From the NCBI GenBank assembly GCA_964017235.1, contig OZ024931.1, forward strand, positions 120,353,530-120,417,529: a stretch of DNA of 64,000 nucleotides. The letters run 5' to 3'. The first letter of the stretch is position 1. Each line of letters opens with the position of its first letter. The notes beneath the pieces are model-generated. The model made no database searches. It had not been told where the DNA came from and saw only the letters and a list, made by a program, of their open reading frames with translations. The DNA comes from Sabellastarte sp. h YS-2021 (lineage: Eukaryota; Annelida; Polychaeta; Sabellida; Sabellidae). Below, in pieces: positions 1 through 13,072 of the stretch. Both the position numbers and the translations under genes were made by a program.

Positions 1-450
1 ACTAATACTGAGAACAAGCACTGTTTATATTCTTTGCTGTGAACAGTGTATATTTATAACACTCTCTTTATAACACTTCTTTTATCAACTATAAGATGTG
101 AAATGAGATGAGTTTCTGGTAAATGTTTCATGGTCAAAGAAAATACTGCAGTATCAAGTATTATCTGGGCCATCTAGCCTTTTTCTGTGTAGAAAGGTAC
201 ATCAATTCAGAAAAGCTTCAGTTAACATTTGTTTCACTCTATAAAGTGCACATGCACTTATTAACTTTGGAAATCTAAAATTTAGTTCATTTACGTGAAT
301 ATTTAATTTTAGCATATTATTTAACTATTGAAATAACATACAAAGAAATAGTCCAGAAGGCAAATAAATATATTAGTTCCTGGTATTTACAAATATATAA
401 TCTCAAGCCTTCAACAGGGGTGTATTTTGTAACTGCTGAATTATACACTA
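1..450. other. AT-rich spacer, nothing recognised
   Basis: No open frame of useful length, no repeat ends and no RNA-like structure were seen in this AT-rich stretch. Confidence 0.6.
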
Positions 451-633
451 CTTCTTCTGTTTTAATGTTGCTTTGAACACTGTATAATAGGTCATATCAC
501 GACAGGTAGTTTACAGGCAGAGGAAACCAGTACATACATGGTGCTGTCCTTTAAACTGCCATCCATCAGTAAGAAACTACCATCTTTCCCATATAGGGTT
601 CTGGGTTTGAACCGCCTACATCAGAGATGTAAC
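451..633 (-). repeat. tRNA-derived SINE remnant
   Basis: Read on the minus strand, this stretch follows the SINE at 29938-30140 block by block. It has a tRNA-like B-box word (GGTTCAAACCC), then GGGAAAGATGGTAGTTTCTTAC, then TGTACTGGTTTCCTCTGCC, then CTACCTGTCGTGATATGACC, and a tail related to GTTGAAAGCGACGTTAAAC. The match is clearly diverged, so it is an old copy. No target duplication was found. SINEs of this kind are transcribed by RNA polymerase III from the tRNA-like head and are copied by a partner LINE. Confidence 0.7.
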
Positions 634-1819
634 TATATTATAATTAAGGTAATTCTACTCCAGACTATTACTATGTACTGTTCCCCCCACCCTTTCAATT
701 TTCCATCTATCAGATCAGAGAAATATTAATTCACAGTATTAGATTATTTTTGTGCATTTTAATGAGGTTTTTTGCAACACAAGTGCTGTCCACCAGTTCT
801 GTCCAAAACAAGTGTGTCTAGAGGTTTCAATAAATGATCCAACATATAAACTGTGTGACGAGAACAAAGAAAATCAGTCACAATAGTATGTAAATAGATG
901 GTTATAATTTAGTTTTTACTTAAAGTGTAGAAGTTTTTACTTGAGGATTCAAAAGCACTTCTAAAATCACATGAAAATATTAACTTAACTCTTATTGGAT
1001 ATATTAACTTTTTTTTAAAAAAAATTGCTTAACTCTGGTTTCATTATTTTCTATAAACCTCCAGGCTTTCATCTCTGTGGTGGTGGATTTAAATATATGA
1101 TATAATGGAATAAATGATGATCCCGTGTTGCAATGTGACCTTATAATTATGATAAAAGTGATACAAACACTCAGCTTGGAGCCAACTTTTAAATTTACAT
1201 ATCTCTCCTTTTAGCAATTTTGCCTTGACCAAGGTTGTAAAATTGAATAACTGACTATTTTTGAACAGCCACATTATCTACATTTACTGGCCTCAGTATC
1301 TAGATATCAAAATTCAGCTGAGATCATGCACAGATGACCTCTATGTCTGAGATAAATGTGGATACATTGAAGAGAAGAGAATAGTAAGAGAGAAAAATAT
1401 AGGTTATGTTTTGATCATTTTGAAAAATCAGAAAAAAAATCTTTTCTAGTTTCCTTTTACTAATTATATAATTCTTAATTTTATCCTTCAATAACTATGT
1501 ACAATTTACCATTTTAAACTGACAATTGCAAAAATAAATTGAGGAGACAAAAACAGATATACTGTATATATAGCACTGTTTTTATCCCTGCATACACAGC
1601 CCATGAACACATATGATGCAAACACACCACGTGACTGGTGAAAAGAGCCGAAGCAGGCAGTTGTAAATTTGAAATTTATCTCCTGTTATAAAAGCTTGTT
1701 TATGAAGTAAACAGACTACTTTGGGTACTAATAGTACCAGATACATGTTTTAAATAGGCAAGAGTATCATATCCTGCATTTAACTCAGAAGTGAAAAAAA
1801 ACACTGAAGTCATCCTTTA
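634..1819. other. AT-rich spacer, nothing recognised
   Basis: I see only AT-rich sequence with short A and T runs. The short open frames here have no recognisable composition or motif. Confidence 0.55.
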
Positions 1820-2600
1820 AAGGTGGCAAAAAGTCCATATATTGGGTCTTTGGGAGCCCGTCAGAGACCTCAATTTGACCTTCAAATTAAAGCTTCAGAC
1901 TTAAAATCTCTTACATACTAACATTACACATAGAATATATACCTAATACAGTTTGAAAATTCTCAGACTTACCATTTCCAAGTTACAGAGCAAAATATGT
2001 GAAAAATGTCTTAAAAGGGTCACTCGGGTAGGTGTTTATGGTCCTCATACATGGGTTAAATGTCTATTAAAGGCCTAAATTTTGGAGTACATACAAGAAA
2101 AACATATTGATATATTCTCAGATGATATTTCACTTAGATGAGAGACATAGTTTGAAAGCTACAGTGCTTGAAGATGGCAAAAAGTCCATAAATTGGGTCT
2201 CTGTGGGCAATTTTGAGATCTTAAGTCGGCCTAACAGGTAAACCTACAGCCTTTAAATTTTTCACAGACAAGGATTACATATAAGAGTTACATCTAGTGC
2301 AGTTTGAGACTTATCAGAATTACCACTTCCAAATTATAGGGCAAAATAAGTTAAAAATATAGGAAAAAAGTCCTAAGTGGGGTCTTTATGGGCCTCAAAG
2401 ACAATTTTCTCCTCAAATTAAAGTCTTGATTTTCGGCACATGTACTAAGAATATATTAATGTGTTCTCAGGTAAAATTTGAGGCAGATAAGCCTCATAGT
2501 TTGTGACCTAGAGGGCTCTAAGTGGCCAAAAGTGCAATTTCTGACCTTAAGGTGGCCATAAGTTCTTTACTATTGGGACTTTAAGGTCACCTTAAAATAG
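1820..2600. repeat. Diverged tandem repeat, period about 345 bp
   Basis: Two long units and the start of a third follow each other. The word GGCAAAAAGTCCATA plus ATTGGGTCT occurs near 1825 and again near 2174. The later parts of each unit also match: a TACAGTTTGA-like block, CCATTTCCAAGTTACAG against CCACTTCCAAATTATAG, and ATATTCTCAG-type words. A shortened third start (GTGGCCAAAAGT) lies near 2525. Many substitutions separate the units, so the duplication is old. The function is unknown. Confidence 0.6.
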
Positions 2601-3160
2601 GGATCTTCCTTTGGGCATCCTTAACATGTGTACCAAGTTTGAAAAAAAAATATTTATCCGTTTTTTAGTTAACGCGTCCACAAGGAAATTTCTACGGCGG
2701 CGACGGCGGCGCGACGGACCTGAATCCAATATATCCCCGACTTTCGTCTGGGGATATAATGAGACATTTTTCAAGGGATTGCTCCCAAAATCTAATCAGC
2801 TCGCGTTTTCGATAGTATGAACAGGTGTGTCAAATTATAAGGCTCTGTAGCAAGTAGTTTTTCCTGAACTGTGATGACGGGGGGGGGGGGGGGGGGGGGG
2901 TTGCACTTCAAAAAATTGTTTTTGATCTTGTGATATTCATAAAGGTCAAAGGTCAAATTTAAGCATGCAGAAAAATTTTCCCATGCCTAAGGTATATAAC
3001 TGCCAAATATGGTTTGAAACTTTCTAATAATAAGGGAGATATTCAAGGGAGACCATAATGCGGCGGCGGCAGCGGCAGTGGCAGTGGCGGCGGTGGCGAG
3101 GAAACTGAGGCGAAAACAAATAAGCGCCCTTTCAGGGACGCTTAATTAACAGAGATTTTT
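2601..3160. repeat. GGC-rich interspersed repeat with poly-G run and terminal hairpin
   Basis: The block holds a CGGCGG microsatellite near 2695, an uninterrupted G run at about 2880-2900, a second GGC/GCA-type microsatellite near 3060-3105, and an end hairpin near 3121-3146 (TAAGCGCCC against GGGACGCTTA). The same family is seen in the other orientation at 63500-64000. There the words for ATTATGGTCTCCCTTGAATA, CCCATGCCTAAG and the end hairpin recur. The shared hairpin end and dispersed copies indicate a mobile, non-coding repeat, but I cannot assign its class. Confidence 0.65.
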
Positions 3161-4657
3161 ATCAGTTATCATAAAACCATGCTTATCATATGGCAGCTGA
3201 AACCTTAAAAACAGCTAATAAAATACATACACATGCACATTTTATTCAAAAGGTCAGTACATACACAGGAAAAGAACTAATGATGAAAGAAACACATGAA
3301 ACTATTAGTTCAAGTGTCAATTACTTGAATTACATGTACAAAAACACCATGTAACTCCATCAGTGGCATTCCATTCACATTAATCCCATCTTTATCATCT
3401 GTAAAGGATATAAATGTACGCAAAAATTCTATTATTCTAAATTAATCTCCAATAAGTGCAACACAATGACAAAATGTTTACAACTAAAATGTCACTTTTA
3501 AAACAATATCTTTTTCAGTGGAACTTGAAAACAAATACAACCATAATCAGTTCACCTTTACCAGCAGCTATTCAATAATAAATAAAACTCTCATTTTGTT
3601 AAAATGTCATGATACACATGAACAAACTAAAATATAAGCTTTTGTGATCTTGGTTGGAAAAACCATGTGTCTAGTGTCCCCAAATGTTCAGATAAAAGAG
3701 ATTTTATTATTAAGCGTAGTATGAACTTACTCGTGTGAAAACGGGTATAACAACATCCGTCCAGTCCCTGAATATACTAGTATATCAAAGAAGTCCACCC
3801 AAGTTCCTTGTACTACAACCTCTTGATTCTTATCAAGCTATAGAATATTACAACACTGACAGGGAAAACCACATTCCTGTAAATGGATATGTCCTTTCAA
3901 ATTTGACTTTCTACTAGTAGAAACTCCAACTGGACTTTCTTCCGGCAGAATTTGAAATTCTACTAGATTGGACTTTCTACCATGAAATATACTTTGTAGG
4001 TTTCTTATATTTCCCTGATAAAATAGAACAAAACTTACACTGGAGACGGATTTCATTTTTTCCGAGAGAATAAACGAATGATGTTAAAAGTCTAACTATT
4101 GCAATCATTTACAGCACCTGACAAAACACAAAATTTTATGCATACACTAGTTGACATGAAAATTTTCACCAAATTAACTATTAATGATTCATACTCTATT
4201 TTCAATATGGATGAAAAGACTTAGAATATGAAAACCATAAAAAAACTTAGAATATGAAGACCATAGCTTTCATCCTGTCCTGTGAAAAAGGAAGATTGTC
4301 TCCACTGTAAAAGTTAGATGTCTTAATTACATTTACTGTACTTCCACATGTTGATAACAGTATCAGAGGAAAACAACACTTCAAAAAATCATGAAATATC
4401 TCTTGAGAGATATATCTCAGTGATACAAGATCCCAGATGATGTACATTGTATAAGGAGAATTAATCGAACTGATAGAACTGCACTAACCTATCTCACTAA
4501 TTGATAATTCACTATATAACCTAAGAACAAGCTACTGTAAATTTTTAAAATATTGCTAAGCTTATTGATGTTTGGTTGAAATAATGAATAAATGACTGGT
4601 GCAAAACAAATTTGACCTGCCGAGTAGGAAAAGTGAAATGCCACCAATATTTATGTG
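3161..4657. other. AT-rich spacer, nothing recognised
   Basis: Only short open frames without recognisable motifs are present. No repeat ends or RNA-like folds were noticed. Confidence 0.5.
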
Positions 4658-5337
4658 GTGTACGGAAGAATGCCCATCAGATACTATACCCATCAGGAAC
4701 TCTCCCCATCACCAATTTTTCAGGGGTGGAATTATGCCCATCACTTTTTTTACCTATCATTTTTTTTTTACTTAAACCCTACTTAGATGAATATTATTTG
4801 AAGTCAGTATAACGATTTTGTAAGTAATTCTGATTGCTTACATACATCACTAAAGATTAAGTTTTTATTTTGTAATTTAATGACCTAAAAGTGCCATCTT
4901 TACTGCAACGGCAATAATTTAACATATTGCGTTTTCTGTAATCTTGCATGACAGTTGTATGGTCCTGAGTATTTACCTAACACCAATCTGAGTAGAAGAA
5001 ATAAACTGTGTCTGAGGTAAATCAACGATAAATAACCCCCAATTCTTCAGTGCAGCCCCTTTTGATTGTTTTCAAACATGTTTATATAAAGTGCAAATGG
5101 GAATCCTTGTATCGGTAGGCTATAAGCTGTTTATGAAATCTATTTACGAAAGGGAACATATATGAATAATATGAAGCGGTTGATAAAGCAACCAAGGCCA
5201 CCTAGTAGGCATTCTTTACCTACAGTAATTAAAGTTTAAGTAAAAAACAAACGATAGGTAAAAAATGGGCAAAAATTCAACCCCTGAGAAATTGGTGATG
5301 GGCAAAGTTCCTGATGGGCATTGTTCTGACAGTACCT
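4658..5337. mobile_element. Non-autonomous TIR DNA element, long inverted ends
   Basis: The two ends are inverted copies over roughly 100 bases. Left-end words AATGCCCATCAG, CCCATCAGGAACT, CCCATCACCAATTT, TCAGGGGT and TACCTATC recur, complementary and in reverse order, at 5245-5335. The interior is AT-rich and non-coding. The repeated GCCCATCA word makes the ends internally repetitive. No clear target duplication could be read, so the exact borders and the superfamily remain open. Confidence 0.75.
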
Positions 5338-6879
5338 TCATAGTATCTTCCTGGATTCTATTTACTTGGCTTGTGGTATTTTTTATATATTTTTATATAT
5401 TTGTGATTTTTGTGACTGTATTAGATTTCTGATTTCTTCTGATGCAAAGCTGCAGGCACCAACTTATATATAAATTGTCTTCATTTTTAAAGGGTGCGAA
5501 TTTCAAACACTGAGGCACATTTCATATTTCTTACTTCATATGTGCTGAATGATAAAGCTGTTAAACACAAACAGAAGTCACTTTTTAAGGGTTGAAATTT
5601 GAATGCACAACATTCAGTTTAAAAAAGTCAATACAGTCTGTTCTAATTCTTGCACATGACTAACTTTATCGAACCAACATTCTCATATGATTTTAAATTA
5701 GAAGCTGAAACATTTCAACAAGAGATCTACAATCATACGAGAAATAACACTTGTCACAACTGTACTCACAGTCACAATTATGACTAAATGCCAGTTTTAT
5801 ACTGCTTAAGTTTAAGTACTATCTTTAGAGTTTGGACTCATTTTTACAAATGACATAATATACTAACCTCATTAAGTCTGTAATCTTTGTCACCTGTGAT
5901 CATAAGATTTGTATCATTTTATTCTGATTCACTCAATGTCACAGTAAGTGTAAGCTAATAGAGAATGTAGTCACAAGAACCAAATGTTTCAAATCCTTCA
6001 AACGGGGAATCCCTTCAAACATTTATTCCTTTTCTCTTGATAAATTAACTGGATTTGGGAATATAACATATATCCAAATTAAACTCTTGAGAATGTAAAC
6101 TCTACACACAGTGTCACACACATTATATAAGTATACTTGTTGACATATATAATTGTCTGCTAATCATATGAAGCAAGTTTCATTGATAACAATATACATT
6201 TGTAAATGTACAGGAGTGTGTCTTAACACCTACATTGCACATTCCCCGAGGTTATCAAATTGTAATACACACATTAACTGTGAGTCCAATGGCCAAATAT
6301 GCATGTATTACCTTTTTACCTTCGCACTAAGTTTATTTACTTCAGGTACTTCAAAAGAATCTGGTAAACATGGCTCTGACTGGCTGACAAGTATGACATT
6401 GGTGTCACTCACTGTGTAAACACACTGATCTCTATTGTAAACACTGGAGACTTCTAGATTTCACCTGATTGGCAAAGGAATTCATGTTTTACTGTCTTTT
6501 TGATTGTAATTTCCTTACAAATACAGACATTTCTGTCACCCAATAAAACAGGACACACATACACAACTTCATTGCAACTTCCTTTACTAGGTTCTCCCCA
6601 CTTCCCCAAGGCTGTGTGGTAGTCTTACTTTAGGCTCAAACATGGTCACAAATAATTTGAAATTTTGTGCTCATAAAGTGTCCTTCTGGTTAGTTTGGAT
6701 ATAGTAAAAGCCATTAAAGCCGTTCTACTGGTTAGTTTGAATATAGTAAAAGCCATTACATGTACGAGTATATTGGGTAAACTGCAAGTTTTTCCGAATT
6801 ACAAAAAATAACTCCCCTGCTTTAAAGCAAGGCTACACACAAAGACCTTAGCAGGCTACTCCGACTGGAAAAACTTAGT
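5338..6879. other. AT-rich spacer with one short direct repeat
   Basis: No gene recognised. A short direct repeat of about 35 bases lies at 6680-6757: a CTGGTTAGTTTG.ATATAGTAAAAGCCATTA block occurs twice. The 88-codon open frame at 6153-6419 has no recognisable domain or exon-like structure and is treated as chance. Confidence 0.5.
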
Positions 6880-7035
6880 GAATTGAGTTGTCTACACATT
6901 TGGCATTTAATTACTTGACTCTCACATCAATGGTTGAGGGCTTGAATCCAAATCATAGTAACAAGTGTAATGCACAGAACCTGTCCTGATATGACCCTTA
7001 ATGTGAGGCAAAACTCAAACTTTCACCAGTGATCT
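6880..7035 (+). repeat. Probable SINE remnant
   Basis: A tRNA-like B-box region (GGGCTTGAATCC) is followed by CTGTCCTGATATGACCC and a tail resembling AGCGACGTTAAAC (here AGGCAAAACTCAAAC). These match the order of blocks in the SINE at 29938-30140, but the middle part is shortened and diverged. Confidence 0.45.
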
Positions 7036-9989
7036 AACAACTACTGAATCTCAAAGATTCTAACTGTGCCTGGTGATGTAGAATTTCTGGACTTCCATTT
7101 TTTTTTGAAAGGTATGCTAAAACGTAGCAGGAGTTCAGGATAATATTTAGTTTTTTTACCCTTTGGAAAACACACACAAAAAGATAAATATGGAATAACA
7201 AACAACAAACTAAGGTATTCAGTATAAGTACCAGTTTTTCAGATGATATTCAGTTTATTTATTTACCAAATTATGGATGTCACCAACAATGACACCCTGG
7301 CAAAACTGAACTGATGCATATGACTGGGTAAACAATAACTAATACGCGTAACTAATAACCATTTGAAATACCATGAGATCAAAACAACACAATACTTTTA
7401 GTTAAAATAGCTGTCAAAATTAATTGCTCAAATTTTTACTTTAACATTATCCCAGCTATTAATAACTTTGAACTCACAGTCATTTTATGTTTAATTTCAA
7501 AATAAGACTTTTATTGTCTTCACAAAGGTGCTGTCATTGTTGGATTCTGCATGTATGTTTTAAAGATTACAAAAAAAAAACAAAAAAAAAACTGCTGCAC
7601 AGATTTACACCAAATTTCACAGTATGTGGGTCTTGGTCTCACACTGAACTGACCTAATTATGGGAATGATCCTCAACCAAATCTAGATTCAGGATTTTTT
7701 AAAGTATTTTTTTTGGCCTTGGGAGAGTTCTGCACTGTCTGAGTGCTCTTCCTAACTTTTTGTTTAACTAGAGTAGGGCTTTAAAATAAATACAAATAAT
7801 ACACTTGTGACTAACTCCACTCAGACAAGCTGAATGTCTGTTGTCTGAATTTTTAATTTCATGAACTTGTGTGATAGTTCCTGCCATTACATACACAATC
7901 ACCTTATATTTTAACTGAACATAATCTTCCTTTCCTCAACATGTTTAACAGGTAACCTGGGCAGAACTTGAAATTCTGTAGGCAGACAAAAATACTTAAC
8001 AAACAGTTTAAGGGTATTTAATTTTATCAAGAGAACATAATTCCACCTTCTGTCAAAAAACATAAATTAAATTCCTATGATTCAATAAAAGAAGTATTTT
8101 TAAAGGATCAGCTGACAAATCAGAATTTTAAATTCTGACACAGTCCAGTTTTCGTCAATACATATCCACTGAATATGTTTCACAATACTTAAGTTATTAA
8201 GTTTTAACCTGAAGGAACTGCAATAGATAATTACACTCAATAAATATACACAGAGTTTTACAAGCAATACACAGAGTCCAACACCTTTAAGTAGACATCT
8301 GATAAGTAGAGTTCCATATTAAGCACAGGGCCATTTAAGTGACATTTTCCCTGTTATCTGGAAATTCTGGTGAGATAGAAGTATCTGGTGGCTTGGGATT
8401 CCACTAAAAGGGGTTACATTGTGTATTGACTATTGATTACTGGTGCCCCATATCAGTGCCCCTTACTAAATAATCAAAATATGTTTTAGGTGAAAACTAA
8501 CTTAGAGTGTCTTTTCCACTGAAATTTATAAATGTCTATACAGGACCCTTTCAATTTGAACTTACACTGTAATGTGGAAATCTCAGTTAAGTAGAAGTAT
8601 GTTTTTGTCCTTTAAATTTTGACTTAACAGGACACAACTATACATGTGTAAAAAAATTAAATGAGGAATCAACATAAGCTGAAACAAAAGGAGTACGCAT
8701 TTTTATATGCCAATTCATATAAATCACCAAGACACAACATACACCAGTTTATTATAAACTACATTACAGAAATGAAGGTATGATCTTTATGTTTTCACAA
8801 TATACTGCACTCTGACTCAGAATGGTCCAAACAAGTCTTTGACACCATTGTAACATACCTTTTTGCTGATCAATAAGAATATCCAAGTTTTACATCAAAA
8901 ATCAAATTCCTAATACTGATTCAGTAAATCAAAAATAATTTAACATAGACTGATCAGTTCAGCTGTTACAATTGTCTAATCACATATCTCACAAATGTTT
9001 ATCTTTTAAGTGATAATTTTAAGCAATTTGACCACACTACTACTATGACTGTTTGGTTATAAGGTGACTTGTGTCCCTTATTCCTCAAGTTTTTTATCTG
9101 GCCTTCATAATGTGATGCAAATACCTCTCCAAGGCCAGGGATCATTGATTCCATATATCACTAGAGACCACCAATAAAATATGTACACAGCAAAACAGGA
9201 ATACTAATATCAGCACACACTCTGCAAACTCTACAAAGCTGGCTTTTTATCACCTATGGGAAAAGCCCAAATCTATCGATTGTGTTAAGACAAGGGTCTG
9301 AAAATATATTGTATATGTAATCCCAATAGCACCAGCAGAAGGGTATGTGCCATAAAAAGAAATTATTCACAGTTATCAGGCAGTAAGAATTAGTTTTAAA
9401 TATGGTATGTCATAAATAGTACAGTCCCATTGAAAATACACTACCATTTACTTTAACCTTTGAACTAAAGTACTGTTCAAGAAAAATACTATTATGAATA
9501 AAAATAATTCATGAACTTCTTCCTGGAATAAAAAATTCCTATTAAAAGAAAAGAGACACGACAGTGTTAATGGCCAAAACATTGAGTTAACGTTTTTTAC
9601 TGAAAGTAAAATCAGTAAATCATGTAATAGTACATAGCATAATTAACACTCGATGATACAAGAGGGTTCACTGATCAGATTCATTCCGTCTTTCTGCCCT
9701 TCTGTCTGTACACCTTCTCCGTACTTATAACTCAAAAACTGTAGGACCAATCAAGTTCAAATTTGGTGGGCAGATACTTCATGGTGTACATACAAATATT
9801 CCTCCAAATTTGGTAAAATTTGACTGAATATTAAGGCTGTTATTTATATTATTAGAAAGGTATTATCACAGCACTTCTGCTAGTTTTTATTCTGATAAAA
9901 TCCATGGAGAAATGATGGAGAAATTGCAAGTTGAACAATATTTTTAATATTCACATTCAACATGTCCTATTTATGCATCACACAAGGAC
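7036..9989. other. AT-rich spacer, no gene recognised
   Basis: No convincing coding region. An interrupted A-rich run at about 7570-7590 and a stretch near 9700-9860 with CAAGTTCAAATTTGGTGGGC-type wording look like old interspersed repeats, but I could not pair them with a second copy in the window. Confidence 0.45.
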
Positions 9990-10065
9990 AGCTAACAGTG
10001 TAGCTCTGTGTATAGGGTGTTGGACTTGTAATCCCGGGTCATGAGTTTGCTTTCTGCCCAGATCC
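9990..10065 (+). repeat. Possible tRNA-like SINE head
   Basis: GTAGCTCTGTGTATAGGGTG resembles a pol III A box, followed by GACTTGTAATCC (anticodon-arm-like) and GGGTCATGAGTTTG where a B box would lie. This is the layout of a tRNA-Thr-like SINE head. No acceptor-stem pairing or tail was confirmed, so it is neither a functional tRNA call nor a firm SINE call. Confidence 0.35.
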
Positions 10066-11046
10066 AGGTTTCTTTTTTTCTTCAAAGTTTTTCCATGTCA
10101 AGAAAGGAGGATAACTCACAGCATTTTAAATTATTTCTCTCTGAAAACCTAAATCAAAACAAGATCTCCCTCATGAAAGTGCAACATCTGCCAACCCTGG
10201 TGCAAACCCAAAGAGTTTTTATTTTAACCATTATTATTATATGTTCTTAATGCAACTGCTTCAAGTTTTGCTTCTGTAAACACAAAATTTGATTATATCG
10301 AGTCAAGCAGATGGCTTATAACCTGAGACATAAAAGAGTTTTCATGGATCAGAGCATACTTTAGTCTTGAGAGAAGGGGTAATATGTTAAATCAATTCAC
10401 AATAAAACTTTCACTGTTCACAATTTTGAGACCTAATACAAAAAGTTCCTGAGACATACTCGGTGTGATATTAATTATGACATTAACAGGTGTTAATTGG
10501 GTATTTTCTGTGAGACCCATTTTCTGTACAATACAACATGGGGTACAGACAACCACATCTAATAGCAGTATTGCCTTCCAAGCAGTTACAACAAAACTTA
10601 ATAACATGCACCCCCATTTTATATTACCATAGTTTCAAAAACTTGGCCTTTACAATTAGAAATAAATTTTATGAAAATCTGTAGGCCACCTATAATTACA
10701 TGGTGTATTGATAATTATTGTGTTACAAAGCAGTTAACTCACCATCTATTTAACCTGTTTAATTTATCATCTGATACTGTAAATCTTGATGGATAAGTAA
10801 AATACTTAAATAAATGTAATAAATGCTTTCATCAGCAATGTATAATTGTAAAGGAAACTGCTCAGCTCCCCAAGTCTATCAACGACGCACCTTTGTCACT
10901 GGTTGACAATTCTCTTTTTCGTAGATTTATACATTACTATTATAATTAATGGTTCCATCTGTTTTCTGCCATAAGTATTCGTTCCATGTGTTTCAACATC
11001 AGTATTACTTTTCCTTAATAGGTTTTGTGAATTAACTTGGCACTAC
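10066..11046. other. AT-rich spacer, nothing recognised
   Basis: No coding region, repeat pair or RNA gene could be supported here. Confidence 0.5.
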
Positions 11047-11300
11047 TTTATTGGATGTACAGCTGTGGAACGACTCTACATAAAAGTGGAGATTTGCATA
11101 AAAGAATTTCTCATTTAATAAAACTTGATAAATGACTAAATTTGGTTTTATACAGTAATAAATAATTGATATTGATCCAATGACACAAACAATATGATAT
11201 ACTAGGCATTTCATGCCACTTTTATACTGAAAGAACATTTTCAATGTTTTTAGAGAAGTCTTCTAAAACATTGGCATTCAAAATGAGTAAATGTCATTTA
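11047..11300 (+). mobile_element. Diverged copy of the 12085-13072 TIR family
   Basis: The block starts GTACAGCTGTGGAACGACTC, then has GAGATTTGCATAAAAGAATT and AATAAAACTTGATAAATGAC. These parallel the left end of the element at 12085. The words ATTGATATTGATCC and GAACATTTTCAATGTTTTTAG parallel the right part of that element near 12780-12900. This copy lacks the extra segment found inside the 12 kb element, so it shows roughly what the uninterrupted element looks like. Confidence 0.65.
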
Positions 11301-11329
11301 ATCAAATCTATAGTTTTAAGTGTGGTGAT

Positions 11330-11460
11330 AGCTCTACTAGTAATGACATTCTACCAGTGAATGCATGCCCGCCTACCAGTGAACATCCACCTTATATTTG
11401 TTTGTCAGAGGTCAAGGACAAATGCCTCCATATTTCTACAAAATGGTTGTTTACTACTAT
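11330..11460 (+). repeat. Repeat related to 58750-58850
   Basis: The stretch with CATTCTACCAGTGAATGC, CTACCAGTGAACATCCACC, TTATATTTGTTTGTCAGAGG and TCAAGGACAAATGCCTCCAT matches, in reverse complement, the sequence at 58755-58850. The word TTCTACCAGT also forms the ends of the inverted repeats at 57935-58034 and 61999-62021, so this is another copy of that TIR family. Confidence 0.65.
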
Positions 11461-11816
11461 TTCAGTTGTACATTAAAAATACGTTGATAATAGAGATAAA
11501 CTGTCAAAAAGTAACATTTTTAATGAAATGTTTCTTAATTTTAATTAACTCAACTGTACATAAATAAAATATGAACATGTATGATTTAATCATTGTCTCC
11601 TACTGTACTATTGCTAGTACTGCTGCTCATCTACCCAAGTTCATTGCATACCCAAGTTTAAATTGTCACTTGCACTTTTTTTTTGTTGACAATATTAAAA
11701 CTTCTTCACAATTGTCTTTTGTTGTACAGTTGTACATCATCATTATTCATAACTGATTCATTTATTTCACTATCAATGTTGCATGTCTTTAACAATTTTT
11801 AAGGCAGGCAACAAAC
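11461..11816. other. AT-rich spacer, nothing recognised
   Basis: Short open frames only. Nothing repeated or structured was recognised. Confidence 0.5.
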
Positions 11817-12068
11817 TTGGGTACTACCTGGCTACCAATTAACATTGGGTACCAATAATCGCCAGAGAGAATTTAAGTAGGCATAACTTGACCAACGTAT
11901 CATCCCAAGTCTTGCAATTAAGGTAAAACTATTTCCAAAGTGAATAGAACAGGTGCACAATGAAAGGCTTTCAAAATATGTGGCTATTACAAAAATATGA
12001 ATGTTTTATTTATTTATTGGTGGCAATAACTGGTAGTAAGGCAATAGGTGAGCTAGACTTGGTTACCT
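11817..12068 (+). mobile_element. Small MITE, copy A of the TACCAATTAT family
   Basis: The block runs from CTACCAATTAACATTGGG and GGTACCAATAATCGCCAG to TGGTGGCAATAACTGGTAG and GGTTACC. Its ends are imperfect inverted repeats of a TACCAATTATYGCCA word. A second copy (B) in the same orientation starts at about 13077 and has the same interior words (CATCCCAAGTC, AAGGTAAAACTATTTCCAAA). It is non-coding. Confidence 0.65.
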
Positions 12069-12084
12069 GGGCTCAACTTTACTT

Positions 12085-13072
12085 GCGTGTAGAGCCGTGG
12101 CACGACCCCACATAAAACTAGAGATTTGCAAAAAATCATTTTCTGTTGAATAAAACTTGATAAAATGACTCAAAATGGTTTGCTATAACTAAAAATAGCC
12201 AGCCTCGGCAGGCAAGAACCCCAGCCAGCAGGTACAGCTAAATGGCCAAGAACTTAGGAAAATCTTAGGAACAACTTCTGTTGTAAGAAGTATAAAGAAC
12301 CCAAAAAATGTTCTACAAAAGATTCACAGGCCATGATTTCATACAAGTAGTTTGCATATTTTGAAGCCAAAGAAAAAATATTTTAAGGGAGATATAAGGC
12401 CTTTTTGATGTGATGACCCTCCTAACTGCCCTTAAAGATATGATATGGGGGCCATTTTGTTTCCAAAACAAGGACACAATTACTCTCAATTACTCTGAAA
12501 ATTTGGTGAAAATCCGCGCAGGGGTTTAGGCTGTGGAACACCCACAAAGTTTAAGACTTGAAAATCTTAAAAGTATTGCCATGGCAACAGTTGTTACCGG
12601 ATACCCCCAAAACCTAATTAGCTCTAGATCCTCTTGGGGTAAACATCCCCTGAAAATTTGGTGAAAATCCGTGCAGGGGTTTAGGCTGTAGAACACCCAC
12701 AAGCTTTATGCACGCCGCCACCTGGACGGCGCAGGGGACAACTAAAACCCCAGCCTTTATGGTGTGGGGTTAAAGACAGTTGATATTAAGCCAAGGACAC
12801 AGCAAATACAATATTATGTGTATAATGTACATGCTATTTTATACAGTTTTTACAACAAAAGAACATTTTCAAATTTTTGGAGAAATGGTCCAAAAATATT
12901 GAAAATGAGGAAACATCATTTACTTTTTTGTCAATTATGTTTGCATGTTGACTGACTGTTGAGGTAAATGTAACAAAATAGTTGTTGGAACAGTTGTGTG
13001 TATAATTTGTTTGGTATTTGTGTTTTATGCAAATATCTAGTTTTTATGGGGTCGTGCCACGGCTCTACACGC
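12085..13072. mobile_element. Non-autonomous TIR element, 988 bp
   Basis: The ends are inverted repeats of about 35 bases: GCGTGTAGAGCCGTGGCACG at 12085 and its complement ending at 13072, continuing into ATAAAACTAGA-type sequence. The interior between about 12190 and 12765 is absent from the related copy at 11047-11300 and looks like a later insertion. No coding capacity is seen. The target duplication is unclear. Confidence 0.7.
12190..12765. repeat. Inserted repeat with an internal 60-bp duplication
   Basis: This segment interrupts the TIR element around it. Two copies of a block of about 60 bases lie at roughly 12493-12556 and 12650-12712, each with GAAAATTTGGTGAAAATCCG, GCAGGGGTTTAGGCTGT and GAACACCCACAA. 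The segment is richer in G and C than its surroundings. It looks like a dispersed invertebrate repeat, class unknown. Confidence 0.5.

Noticed and set aside
2592-2820. Arg-rich open frames on both strands
   Set aside because: The Arg runs come from the CGG microsatellite, and both strands are open over the same low-complexity stretch.
2880-2900. G run as a biological signal
   Set aside because: A homopolymer of this kind can arise by slippage or assembly; nothing beyond its place in the repeat supports a function.
6153-6419. 88-codon open frame as a small gene
   Set aside because: It has no recognisable domain, no exon signals and an AT-rich chance composition.
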